Source: Mycolicibacterium sp. CBMA 226 (GTDB taxonomy: Bacteria > Actinomycetota > Actinomycetes > Mycobacteriales > Mycobacteriaceae). Taken from it: a stretch of DNA of 64,000 nt. The stretch is taken from the NCBI RefSeq assembly GCF_009729075.1, contig NZ_VTGY01000004.1:1-64000 (forward strand), written 5' to 3'. How positions within the stretch are numbered: the first letter of the stretch is position 1; the number at the start of each line of letters is the position of its first letter. Made by a program: the position numbers and the translations under genes. The notes under the pieces were generated by a model that was not told the origin of the DNA, searched no databases, and saw only the letters and a program-made list of their open reading frames with translations. Shown one piece after another: positions 17,972 through 25,942 of this stretch.

Positions 17972-18828
17972 CAGCCACCGAACCTTGCACCGCTGATGAC
18001 GCCCCACAGCGCCATGGTGAGCAGCATGTTGACGATCATCACGACGGTGACACTGCCGCGCATCGCGCGGCCGGCCGCCACGCCGACGCCGGCCGGACCG
18101 CCCGAGGCGAAGTAGCCGTAGTAGCACTGGATGGTCGACGAGATGAACACGAAGATGACCGCTTTGATGGTGGCGAACAGCACGTCGCGGCCTTCGAGGA
18201 ACAGCCCGAAGTAGTGCAGGTAGGTGCCCGTGGACTGACCGGCCACGACGCTGACCACCTGGCACGACAGGTACGCCAGGGCCAGCGCCGCGAGAAACAG
18301 CGGGACCACCGCGATGACCGAGGCCACCACCCGCGTCGCCACGAGGTAGGCCACCGAATTGATCCCGAGGGTGTCGAGCGCATCGATCTCGTCGTTGATG
18401 CGCATGGCGCCGAGTTGGGCGGTGAAGCGGCAACCGGCCTGCGCGATGAAGGCCATCGCGATCATCGCCGGTGCCAGTTCTCGGGTTGTCGCGAAGGAGG
18501 AGACCAGACCGGTGGCGGGTCCGAGGCCCAACAGGTTGAGGGCGTTGTAGCCCTCGACCGCGACCAGCGCTCCGGCCGTTACGCCAAGCACGCCCGCCAC
18601 ATTCAGCGTGCCGCCGCCCACCACAATCGAGCCGTTGCCCCACGTGATGTCCGACAGCAGTCGCAGCAGTTCCTTGCGGTAGCGCAACCACATCGTCGGC
18701 ACGGCCAGCACGACCCTGCCGAAGAACTCGACCATGTGGCCGGTGCGCCCGGCCGTCTTCAGCAGCCCATGGCCGACCGCGGTGAACGGCCGCAGCACCT
18801 GTGGGGTGAATGTTGACGGAGCCGCCAT
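17971..18828 (-). CDS. yrbEB: MlaE/YrbE-type permease, second of the pair
   Basis: A 285-residue integral membrane protein of the MlaE family with about five membrane helices. The conserved amphipathic and EQ-loop-like region (FIAQAGCRFTAQLGAMRIN then DEIDALDTLG) is clear. Two YrbE proteins per operon form the permease core of Mce transporters, powered by the separately encoded ATPase MceG, which is not in this window. One nucleotide separates the yrbEA stop from this ATG. Confidence 0.93.
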   Translation of the reverse strand: MAAPSTFTPQVLRPFTAVGHGLLKTAGRTGHMVEFFGRVVLAVPTMWLRYRKELLRLLSDITWGNGSIVVGGGTLNVAGVLGVTAGALVAVEGYNALNLLGLGPATGLVSSFATTRELAPAMIAMAFIAQAGCRFTAQLGAMRINDEIDALDTLGINSVAYLVATRVVASVIAVVPLFLAALALAYLSCQVVSVVAGQSTGTYLHYFGLFLEGRDVLFATIKAVIFVFISSTIQCYYGYFASGGPAGVGVAAGRAMRGSVTVVMIVNMLLTMALWGVISGARFGG

Positions 18829-18829
18829 G

Positions 18830-19693
18830 TCAGATCGACGTCTTCGGGAACACGACGACGTACAGCTGGCTCATCACGACGTTGACGATCATCATCAGCA
18901 GCACCGACTCGACGACCGCGGCGTTCACCGAGTTGGCCACACCGGCCGGGCCGCCGCGGGTGTCCAGTCCCTTGTGGCAACTGATCACCGCCACGATGAC
19001 ACCGAAGACGACGGCCTTCACCATCGCCAGCGCCAGGTCACCGACCGTGGAGAACGACGAGAACGTCGCGATGAACGAACCCGGTGTGCCGTTCTGCAGA
19101 TAGACGTTGAACATGTAGCTCGCCAGGTAACCGACGAAACTGGTGACGCCCGTGAGCAGCACACCGATGAGGACGAGCGCGACCAGCCGCGGCACGACGA
19201 GGCGCTGGATCGGGGACACGCCCATGACCTCCATCGCGGAGATCTCCTCACGCATGGTGCGCGACCCGAGGTCGGCGCAGACCGCCGAACCGACCGCCGT
19301 CGCGAGCAGCAGCGAGGCGACCAGCGGCGCACCCTGCCGAATGACCACCAGACCTGTGGCCGCACCGGACAGCGATGAGGCACCGACCTGACCGGCCAGC
19401 AACGCGAACTGGATCGACAGCGTCACGCTGATCGGGATGGTCACCAGAACCGTTGGGGTGAAGGCGGTTCCGGCCATGAACGCGGCCTGGTCCAGGAACT
19501 CGCGCACCTGGAAGCGTCCTTTGACGATGTCGAAGAAGAGGTACTCCAGCGTCCGCAACCCCAGCACGATCTGGCCGCCGGCCGTGCTGAGCGACGCGAT
19601 CGGATGGTTCTGCAGATAACGCTTCACCCAGTCGATGGCCTCGGCGATGGCGCCCCACTTCGCCAGCCCCCGGGGTTGTGCCTGGTCGGTCAT
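18830..19693 (-). CDS. yrbEA: MlaE/YrbE-type permease, first of the pair
   Basis: A 287-residue MlaE-family permease. Conserved blocks include TVLVTIPISVTLSIQF, CADLGSRTMREEISAMEVMG and SCHKGLDTRGGPAGVANSVN. The ATG at 19693 overlaps the TetR stop as ATGA and gives the family's normal start (MTDQAQPRG); the open frame upstream to 19747 is inside the TetR gene. It pairs with yrbEB to form the transmembrane core of the Mce lipid importer. Confidence 0.93.
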   Translation of the reverse strand: MTDQAQPRGLAKWGAIAEAIDWVKRYLQNHPIASLSTAGGQIVLGLRTLEYLFFDIVKGRFQVREFLDQAAFMAGTAFTPTVLVTIPISVTLSIQFALLAGQVGASSLSGAATGLVVIRQGAPLVASLLLATAVGSAVCADLGSRTMREEISAMEVMGVSPIQRLVVPRLVALVLIGVLLTGVTSFVGYLASYMFNVYLQNGTPGSFIATFSSFSTVGDLALAMVKAVVFGVIVAVISCHKGLDTRGGPAGVANSVNAAVVESVLLMMIVNVVMSQLYVVVFPKTSI

Positions 19694-20337
19694 CGAGCCG
19701 CCGCTTCCTGGCCGGACTGCGGCCACTCGGTGGCGATGCCGCGGCACACCATGTCATTGCTTGCGAGGGTCTGCGCGAGCAGCTCTTCGCGACTCGGCTT
19801 CTGTCCGTAGCGCAGGGCGATACCGAACGGGATGGCACAGATCGTCTGGGCAGTGGCACGCACATCGACGTCGGCGCGGATGTAGCCCTGCTTGATGCCG
19901 TCCCGCAGCATCGTCGCGAGGACGCGTGCGCCGTCATCGAAGAGGCGCTGGAATTCCTCGGTCATCTGCTGATCGACGCCGGCTGCCTGCACCACGATCA
20001 ACTGCATCAGTCGGGGCTCGTCGGCCAGCAGTTCGCTGTAGGCCATGCCGATGCCCAGCAGATGGTCGCGGAACTCCGTGATCGACGTCAGCCGTCCCGG
20101 CGTGGAGTCCCCGATCGCGGCGAGCACCCGGGCGTTGACCTGGCGCACGGCGTGATCGACGATGTCGCGCTTGTTCTCGAAGTACCGGTAAAACATCGAA
20201 TGCCCGGACCCGAGTCGCTTGGCGATGTGACTGATCGAAGTCTGGTGATAGCCCCGCTCAGCGAACTCTGCCAACGCGGCTTCGATGACTTCTTCGCGCA
20301 CCAGCTCAGCGCGTTTCGCGCGCTGGCGTTCCGCCAT
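19690..20337 (-). CDS. TetR-family regulator, first gene of the mce operon
   Basis: A 215-residue TetR protein: N-terminal helix-turn-helix at about 15-60 (VIEAALAEFAERGYHQTSISHIAKRLG, then MFYRYFENKRDIVD), followed by a helical ligand-binding domain. The ATG at 20337 is chosen over upstream GTGs because the HTH begins right after it; a GAGG lies 11 nt upstream. It overlaps yrbEA by 4 nt, so regulator and transporter are one transcript and autoregulation is likely. Mce3R in M. tuberculosis is also a TetR regulator of an mce operon but is a separate, longer protein. Confidence 0.9.
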   Translation of the reverse strand: MAERQRAKRAELVREEVIEAALAEFAERGYHQTSISHIAKRLGSGHSMFYRYFENKRDIVDHAVRQVNARVLAAIGDSTPGRLTSITEFRDHLLGIGMAYSELLADEPRLMQLIVVQAAGVDQQMTEEFQRLFDDGARVLATMLRDGIKQGYIRADVDVRATAQTICAIPFGIALRYGQKPSREELLAQTLASNDMVCRGIATEWPQSGQEAAAR

Positions 20338-20379
20338 GGTCGCGCGCACCTCGCCTGTCACGCAGATCACAGTAGCGCA

Positions 20380-20395
20380 CCGATTCCGGTTTCGG
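20380..20395. promoter_or_regulatory. Imperfect palindrome upstream of the TetR-mce operon
   Basis: CCGATTCCGGTTTCGG: 12 of 16 positions are symmetric (CCGA, CCGG and TCGG blocks). It lies about 43 nt upstream of the TetR start, in the region shared with the divergent crotonase gene. Candidate operator for the TetR protein. Confidence 0.4.
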
Positions 20396-20595
20396 ACACA
20401 CTCCTCGCGAAACGGAATGAATTGTCTCGGGTGGCAGGCTAGCAGCCGCACGGGTTTGCTGAAATTCGCAACTAGGGTTGGGGCAGCACAGTAGAGCGGC
20501 GATCCGGAGCACGTGGCGGTTTCTGCATTTTCACCAAATATCCACAGCTTGGGCCGTCGCCGTGGTATTCGCCCGAGCCGCACTATCCTGCCCCT

Positions 20596-21396
20596 ATGGC
20601 AACGGACCGCATCACCGTCGACATTCGAGATGGCATCGCTTATACGACGCTCAACCGCGCGGACAAGATGAACAGCCTGGATCTGCCCATGCTGGAAGCC
20701 CTCGCCGCGGTCCCCGGCCAATTGGCCCGCGACCGCTCGGTGCGCGTCGTGATCCTGCGTGGCGACGGCCGCGCGTTCTGCACCGGACTCGACTTCGCCG
20801 GCGCAAAACTGCAGGGTCTGAGCGCTGTGCGCAACTTCGGCAAATTCCCGGGCCAGAAGACCAACCTGTTTCAGCGGGCCTGCTGGACGTGGCGCGAGCT
20901 GCCGGTACCGGTCATCGCGGCCGTGCACGGGCATTGCTACGGAGGTGGACTGCAAGTCGCCCTCGCCGCCGACTTCCGGATCGCGACGCCGGACTGCAAG
21001 CTCTCGGTCATGGAAGCCCGGTGGGGGCTGATCCCCGACATGACGGGGTCGGTGACGCTGCGCGAACTCCTGCCGATGGATGTGGCCAAACGGCTGACGA
21101 TGACGGCCGAGGTCTTTTCCGGGACCGAGGCCAAGGACTACGGACTGGTCACCGCGGTCGCCGACGATCCGTTGCTGGCAGCCGAGCAGTTGGCCGCACA
21201 GCTGATCGAGCGGTCCCCCGACGCCTTGGCCGCCACCAAGAAGCTTTTCGACTCAACCTGGACCTCGGCGCCGCGGTCCGCGTTCTGGACGGAGTCGGTG
21301 TTGCAACTCCGCCTGCTGCGTGGCCGCAATCACCGATTGGCGCGCAAGGCCGGGCGCGACGGCAGTCCGGTCTGGGCGCCCCGGTCGCTCGACTGA
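20596..21396 (+). CDS. Enoyl-CoA hydratase/isomerase (crotonase) family protein
   Basis: A 266-residue crotonase. The oxyanion-hole regions are present (RAFCTGLDF near 60-67; HGHCYGGG near 111-118). Of the two catalytic glutamates of true enoyl-CoA hydratases, the second is kept (E140 in LSVMEARWG) but the first is Gln (Q120 in GGGLQVAL), so the reaction may be isomerisation, hydrolysis or another CoA chemistry rather than simple hydration. It is divergent from the mce operon (258 bp apart), which hints at lipid degradation. Its last 67 nt overlap the convergent secreted-protein gene. Confidence 0.85.
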   Translation: MATDRITVDIRDGIAYTTLNRADKMNSLDLPMLEALAAVPGQLARDRSVRVVILRGDGRAFCTGLDFAGAKLQGLSAVRNFGKFPGQKTNLFQRACWTWRELPVPVIAAVHGHCYGGGLQVALAADFRIATPDCKLSVMEARWGLIPDMTGSVTLRELLPMDVAKRLTMTAEVFSGTEAKDYGLVTAVADDPLLAAEQLAAQLIERSPDALAATKKLFDSTWTSAPRSAFWTESVLQLRLLRGRNHRLARKAGRDGSPVWAPRSLD

Positions 21397-22481
21397 ACGC
21401 CGGACTTGCCGTCCGGCCCTGGCTTGAGGTTCGGCTTGGGCGCGAGTACCTGCGTCAGCCCTTTCGCCAGCCCCGCCAGCGGGTTGCCGAACTGCCCGGA
21501 CGTCGGCGACGGCAATGTGGGCCCGGTTTTCGGCTTCTTCGGCGGGGTCTGCGATGTGGTGACAGCGGACGTGGTGACAGCGGACGTGGTGACAGCGGAC
21601 GTTGCGACTGCCGACGTGGTGACCGGCTTCGATGCGGCCAGCGGCGCGAAGGCACCCGGCTGCATGGCGGCGTCGCGCACCTTGTTGACCTCGGTGACGA
21701 TGGTGTTCGCGATGACGGTGCCGGCGGCGGTTACCACGCCGACCGCGGTCTGCGCACCCGCCATGAATGCACGTAGCGGATCGCCCGTCTTCGCCAATTC
21801 CTGCGCGACGGCGTCAGGCACGTGGAACGCGCCCGCGAGGAAGTCATTGAATGCCGGGAAGATCACTGCCGCAACCACATTGATGGCACCGATCACCCCC
21901 ACCTGGAGCACACCGTGTGGCATGACGGTCGGCGCGGGATTCGGGACGACGGGTGCATTGAGCGCATCGAACGTCTGCTGACGGAACCGCTGGAACGCGT
22001 CGAGGACTGCCGCCGGGCCGCCCAGGAGGGCCGGGGGGATGTTCATCAAGCCGACGACCCCGACCTCGAAGGCATTCAGCGCCCGCTTCGCCGGGATGGC
22101 GGCGTCCGCAGTGATCGCCGCGTCCATGGCCGCCGCGGTCGGTCCCGTCATCGACGCGCCCGCGATGCCGATGGCCTTGAGTAGGCCGTTTGCCGGCAGC
22201 GCCGCGAGGAACACCCCCGGCTCCTGCAGTGTGGTGGTGATGCCCGTGGTGACGGTCTGCGCCAGCAGCGGACAGATGATCGAACAGTAGATGCCCTGGT
22301 TGTTGACAAAGCTGGTGATCAACCCGCCCGGCGGAACCGTTGCGGCCAAACGGATTTCCCGCGTAACGGTGGGTGGTGACGATTGGTCGACGGCCGGGAC
22401 GACTGGTGCCAATGGTGCGACGACCACCAATGCGACGGCAGCGGCGGCGAGGTCCGTGGGCAGGCGTGCGGAAAGTTGCAT
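21330..22481 (-). CDS. Secreted or surface protein of unknown function with a Val-Thr-Thr-Ser-Ala repeat
   Basis: A 383-residue protein I do not recognise. It starts with a signal-like hydrophobic region (about 10-32), is Ala/Val/Pro-rich with several mildly hydrophobic segments, and has two close cysteines (YCSIICP) near residue 68. Near residues 290-315 the pentapeptide VTTSA is repeated, encoded by 15-bp tandem repeats; a Lys/Pro-rich tail follows. It resembles the low-complexity, PE/PPE-neighbour class of mycobacterial exported proteins, without clear family. The C-terminal 22 codons overlap the crotonase gene on the other strand. Confidence 0.65.
   Translation of the reverse strand: MQLSARLPTDLAAAAVALVVVAPLAPVVPAVDQSSPPTVTREIRLAATVPPGGLITSFVNNQGIYCSIICPLLAQTVTTGITTTLQEPGVFLAALPANGLLKAIGIAGASMTGPTAAAMDAAITADAAIPAKRALNAFEVGVVGLMNIPPALLGGPAAVLDAFQRFRQQTFDALNAPVVPNPAPTVMPHGVLQVGVIGAINVVAAVIFPAFNDFLAGAFHVPDAVAQELAKTGDPLRAFMAGAQTAVGVVTAAGTVIANTIVTEVNKVRDAAMQPGAFAPLAASKPVTTSAVATSAVTTSAVTTSAVTTSQTPPKKPKTGPTLPSPTSGQFGNPLAGLAKGLTQVLAPKPNLKPGPDGKSGVQSSDRGAQTGLPSRPALRANR
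21556..21615. repeat. 15-bp tandem repeat inside the secreted-protein gene
   Basis: Three exact copies of GTGGTGACAGCGGAC (21556-21570, 21571-21585, 21586-21600) and a diverged fourth copy (21601-21615). The unit keeps the reading frame and encodes the VTTSA repeat on the minus strand. Copy number may vary between strains by slippage. Confidence 0.9.
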
Positions 22482-22491
22482 CGTGATCCCC

Positions 22492-22737
22492 TTACGCAGC
22501 GATTGTGGGTACCACGACCTGGCGGGCCGTTCGGTTCAATCGATGCCAGAATCGGTCTGTGCGCCCATCGCACGGAGGCTGATGAGGAGGTTTCGGGTCG
22601 GCGGCTGCGCGAGGTCGGCAGGCCGATTGCAGCGGGCAATCCAGCCCGGTGCAGTCGACCAGCTCGGTGTCGCCATCGTCTTCCAGCGACCGGACGACGT
22701 CCCCCAGGCGGGCGGTGCGGCCGGCCTCCCCCAGCAT
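22492..22737 (-). pseudogene. Remnant of an Rrf2/NsrR-type iron-sulfur regulator
   Basis: The minus-strand reading contains LGDVVRSLEDDGDTELVDC, then GLDCPLQSACR, which matches the C-terminal half of Rrf2/NsrR regulators, including the three cluster-binding cysteines. The N-terminal winged-helix domain is missing: the same frame is closed by a stop 13 codons before the ATG at 22737. After the third cysteine the frame drifts into a Pro-rich sequence unlike the family. I read this as a decayed, truncated gene rather than a functional 81-residue protein. Alternative: a short free-standing cysteine protein. It lies just before the start of the secreted-protein gene. Confidence 0.45.
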
Positions 22738-22756
22738 GTTTGATCTGGAAGCGTCA

Positions 22757-22781
22757 ACTTTCCTTGTTCGTCAAGGAAAGT
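22757..22781. terminator. Hairpin downstream of the acyl-CoA dehydrogenase gene
   Basis: ACTTTCCTTG / CAAGGAAAGT, a perfect 10-bp inverted repeat with a 5-nt loop, 68 nt beyond the acyl-CoA dehydrogenase stop on the minus strand. No T-tract follows. It could end the kinase/dehydrogenase operon or be the operator of the lost Rrf2-type gene. Nothing else is seen in 22738-22848. Confidence 0.45.
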
Positions 22782-22848
22782 CGACCGCTCCAAATCGGAT
22801 GTGCCACAGGAGAGCCGGACGTTCGCTCGACCAGCTCGATCAGCGCGA

Positions 22849-24069
22849 TCAGCGCGCGAGGTGCTTCTTCAGCTCGGCGCGAGCCAGGGCATTCTTGTGC
22901 ACCTCGTCGGGCCCGTCGGCGAAACGCAGGGTCCGGATGCCGGCATACATGGCGGCGAGCGGGAAGTCCTGAGAGATGCCACCGGCGCCGTGCACCTGGA
23001 TCGCCTTGTCCAGAATCCACTGCACGGTGATCGGCGTGGCGATCTTGATGGCCTGAATCTCGGTGTGCGCGCCGCGGTTCCCGGCGGTGTCCATCAACCA
23101 TGCCGTCTTGAGCACCAGCAGCCGAAGCTGTTCGACCCGCACACGGGATTCGGCGATCCAGTCGCGGATCACGCCCTGCTCGGCCAGGGATTTGCCGAAC
23201 GCGACACGGCCGGCGGCGCGCTGGCACATCATTTCGATGGCGCGCTCCGCGACGCCGATCGCGCGCATGCAGTGGTGAATGCGGCCCGGACCGAGACGTG
23301 CCTGGGCGATCGCGAATCCGCTGCCTTCTTCGCCGATCAAGTTCGACACCGGAACGCGCACATCGGTGAACCGCAACTCGGCGTGCCCGCCGTGGTCGTT
23401 GTCGTCGTAACCGAAGACCTCCATGCCGCGCAGCACCTCGAGCCCCGGGGTGTCGCGCGGAACGAGGATCTGTGACTGCTGGCGATGACGTTCCGAACTC
23501 GGGTCGGTCTTGCCCATCACGATGAAGATCGCGCAATTGGGATTCATCGCTCCGGTGATCCACCACTTGCGGCCATTGATGACGTACTCGTCGCCGTCAC
23601 GAACGATGGAGAGTCCAATGTTGGTGGCGTCCGAGCTCGCCACATCGGGTTCGGTCATGGCGAAGGCCGACCGAATCTCCCCGTCCAGCAACGGCTCCAG
23701 CCACCGGCGCTGCTGCTCTTTGGTGCCGAATTCGTTGAGCACCTCCATATTGCCGGTGTCCGGGGCCGCACAGTTGAACACCGCGGGCGCCAATTGGATG
23801 CTGCGGCCGGTGATTTCGGCCAGCGGCGCGTACTGCAGGTTTGTCAGGCCCGCGCCCTTCTGCCCTGGAAGGAACAGATTCCACAAGCCGCGACGACGGG
23901 CTTCCACGCGCAGTTCCTTCAGCACCGGAACGCTGTCCCAGGCCCACCGGTTGTCCAGGGCGGCGAGCTGTTCGTGAAAGGTCTTCTCCGCCGGGTAGAC
24001 GTGACTGTCCATGAACGCAGTCAGCTCGGCGACCATCTCGTTGGTCTTGGCGTCGTAAGCGAATTCCAT
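22849..24069 (-). CDS. Acyl-CoA dehydrogenase, ACAD10/11 type
   Basis: A 406-residue FAD-dependent acyl-CoA dehydrogenase. Family blocks: [62 protein letters not shown] and [13 protein letters not shown]. These match the C-terminal half of ACAD10/ACAD11 and the bacterial LvaC class rather than beta-oxidation FadE enzymes. It is the third gene of an operon with an APH-like kinase (1-nt gap) and an SDR. In the ACAD11/Lva pathways the kinase phosphorylates a 4-hydroxyacyl-CoA and the dehydrogenase-fold enzyme eliminates phosphate, leading to a product that can enter beta-oxidation; the same role is inferred here. Confidence 0.88.
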   Translation of the reverse strand: MEFAYDAKTNEMVAELTAFMDSHVYPAEKTFHEQLAALDNRWAWDSVPVLKELRVEARRRGLWNLFLPGQKGAGLTNLQYAPLAEITGRSIQLAPAVFNCAAPDTGNMEVLNEFGTKEQQRRWLEPLLDGEIRSAFAMTEPDVASSDATNIGLSIVRDGDEYVINGRKWWITGAMNPNCAIFIVMGKTDPSSERHRQQSQILVPRDTPGLEVLRGMEVFGYDDNDHGGHAELRFTDVRVPVSNLIGEEGSGFAIAQARLGPGRIHHCMRAIGVAERAIEMMCQRAAGRVAFGKSLAEQGVIRDWIAESRVRVEQLRLLVLKTAWLMDTAGNRGAHTEIQAIKIATPITVQWILDKAIQVHGAGGISQDFPLAAMYAGIRTLRFADGPDEVHKNALARAELKKHLAR

Positions 24070-24070
24070 G

Positions 24071-25099
24071 TCAGTTCTCCTTCAGTGCGTTGAGTCCGGC
24101 GTCGAGCAGGGAATGGACCGCGTCGCCCGCGAACGCGAACCCGTCGCCCACGGTCTGCCCGTTGACGTAGCGGTAGTGGATGCCTTCGAAGATGCCCGCC
24201 ATCTTGAAGAAGGCCAGGCCCAGATAGAACCCGAAATCGCCGAGGCTGCGGCCGATTCCGGTGCTGTAGCGATCGATGATCTCCGGCTCGGACAGGAAGC
24301 CGGGCGCTTCGCTGACATCGGAGACCTCCGCGGTGCCCGATGCTGCCAGCCGCCCGTACGCCACCATCAACGCCAGATCGGTGAGGGAGTCGCCGATGGT
24401 GGCCAGTTCCCAGTCGATCACCGCAGCGGGACGATCGTCGGAATCGATCAACACGTTGTCCAGCCGGTAGTCACCGTGCACGATACCCGGCGTCGAGTCG
24501 GCCGGAACCCGTTGCGACAGAGCGTGATAGAGCTGCTCCATGACGGGCAGGTCCCGGGTGCGGGCCGCGAGGAACTGCTTGTGCCACCGACCGACCTGGC
24601 GCCCGAGGAAGCCTTCGGGCCGACCGAAGTCCGACAGGCCGACCGAAGCGGGATCGACGGAATGCACCGCGACGAGGGTGTCGACGAGCCGTTCGGAGAT
24701 GAGCCGGGTGCGCTCGGCTCCCAGCGCATTCAATTCGGCCGCTTGCCGGTACGGCATGCCGTCGACCTCGGCCATCACATAGAAGGGGGCACCGAGCACA
24801 GATGCGTCATCGCAGAATCCGTACATGACCGGTACCGGAACCTCGGTTGGCGCCAGCGCCGACATCATCCGGTACTCGCGACTCATGTCGTGGGCCGTGG
24901 CGAGCAGCTCACCCACGGGCGGGCGCCGGACGATCCACGACGAATCACCGTCGGTGACACGGTAAGTGAGATTCGACTTGCCGCCGGCGATCAACGTCGC
25001 CGACAGCGTGGCACCGGCGCCGGGCACGGACGACGACAACCACGCGCCCAGCCGTTCCAGGTCCAGCCCCGGCAGATCGACATGTGTGTCGGCGACCAT
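24071..25099 (-). CDS. APH-fold kinase, ACAD10/11 N-terminal type (LvaA-like)
   Basis: A 342-residue aminoglycoside-phosphotransferase-fold protein. Visible features: nucleotide-binding region ([12 protein letters not shown] near 38-48), the catalytic loop HGDYRLDN at 208-215 and the metal-binding IDWE at 228-231. In mammals this domain is fused to an acyl-CoA dehydrogenase in ACAD10/11; in Pseudomonas levulinate metabolism LvaA is the separate kinase for 4-hydroxyacyl-CoA. Here it sits one nucleotide before such a dehydrogenase, a split version of the same pair. Antibiotic resistance is an unlikely role given this context. Its ATG shares one base with the SDR stop. Confidence 0.85.
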   Translation of the reverse strand: MVADTHVDLPGLDLERLGAWLSSSVPGAGATLSATLIAGGKSNLTYRVTDGDSSWIVRRPPVGELLATAHDMSREYRMMSALAPTEVPVPVMYGFCDDASVLGAPFYVMAEVDGMPYRQAAELNALGAERTRLISERLVDTLVAVHSVDPASVGLSDFGRPEGFLGRQVGRWHKQFLAARTRDLPVMEQLYHALSQRVPADSTPGIVHGDYRLDNVLIDSDDRPAAVIDWELATIGDSLTDLALMVAYGRLAASGTAEVSDVSEAPGFLSEPEIIDRYSTGIGRSLGDFGFYLGLAFFKMAGIFEGIHYRYVNGQTVGDGFAFAGDAVHSLLDAGLNALKEN

Positions 25100-25854
25100 C
25101 AGACACCGCCGCCCAGGAGCACGCCACCGTCGATCGTCAACGTCTGGCCGGTCATCCAGCCGGCGTCCTCCGACAGCAGGAATGCCACAACCGAACCGAT
25201 ATCTTCGGGCACGCCAAGGCGTTTCAGCGGGTAGTTCGCACTCACCTCATCTTCGCGGCCTTCGTACAGCGCGGTCGCGAAACGGGTTTTGACCACCGCG
25301 GGAGCGACGGCGTTGACGCGGATGTTCGGGCCCAGCTCGACGGCCAGTTCCTCGGTGAGATGAATGACCGCGGCCTTCGAGACGCCGTAGAACGCGATGC
25401 CCGGGGCCGGACGCAGCCCGGCGATGGACGCGACGTTGACGATCGCTCCGCCGTGTTCGCGCTGCCAGGCTCGGTTCACCTTCTGCACCCAAGACAGTGC
25501 CGACAGCACGTTGACTTCCAGAATCTTGCGCGCGGCGTCCATGTCGATGTCCATGAGCGGCCCGTACACCGGGTTGATGCCGGTGTTGTTCACGAACAGG
25601 TCCGCGCTCCCGAAGGTCTCGAGCGCCTTTGCCACCACAGCATCCTGATGCTCTGTGTCGTCACCGCGGCCGGCCACGGCCAGAGCGACGTCCGGGCCGC
25701 CGAGAGATTCGACGGCAGCGTCGAGCGCTTCCAGCTTGCGCGCGGTGATCACCACTTTGGCGCCTTCGTCGACCAAACGCTGGGCAATGGCGAATCCGAT
25801 GCCACGACTGGCACCCGTGACGATCGCGGTCTTTCCTTCGAATCGCGTGCTCAT
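25099..25854 (-). CDS. Short-chain dehydrogenase/reductase, first gene of the kinase operon
   Basis: A 251-residue classical SDR: TGASRGIG (cofactor glycine motif), NNTG, a Ser in NVASIAG and YGVSK (catalytic Tyr and Lys), and an IDGGVLLGGG C-terminus. The ATG at 25854 is preceded by GAGGAAG at 5 nt; the longer frame to 26100 overlaps the divergent TetR gene. As first gene of the operon it probably interconverts a hydroxy- and a keto-acyl intermediate, providing or consuming the hydroxyl group on which the kinase acts. Confidence 0.9.
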   Translation of the reverse strand: MSTRFEGKTAIVTGASRGIGFAIAQRLVDEGAKVVITARKLEALDAAVESLGGPDVALAVAGRGDDTEHQDAVVAKALETFGSADLFVNNTGINPVYGPLMDIDMDAARKILEVNVLSALSWVQKVNRAWQREHGGAIVNVASIAGLRPAPGIAFYGVSKAAVIHLTEELAVELGPNIRVNAVAPAVVKTRFATALYEGREDEVSANYPLKRLGVPEDIGSVVAFLLSEDAGWMTGQTLTIDGGVLLGGGV

Positions 25855-25894
25855 GTCAACTTCCTCATGGGGTTGGCGGTACACGGTCCCAAAG

Positions 25895-25933
25895 ATGTGG
25901 GACACATAGGCGAAGTGTGCCACACTGGCACAC
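25895..25933. promoter_or_regulatory. Two palindromes between the SDR and TetR genes
   Basis: First, ATGTGGGACACAT at 25895-25907 (5-bp arms). Second, GTGTGCCACACTGGCACAC at 25915-25933 (perfect 7-bp arms, 5-nt spacer). Both lie in the 88-bp divergent promoter region; the second is 9 nt from the assumed TetR ATG. They are the natural operator candidates for the adjacent TetR protein controlling both directions. Confidence 0.6.
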
Positions 25934-25942
25934 AGGCACGCA

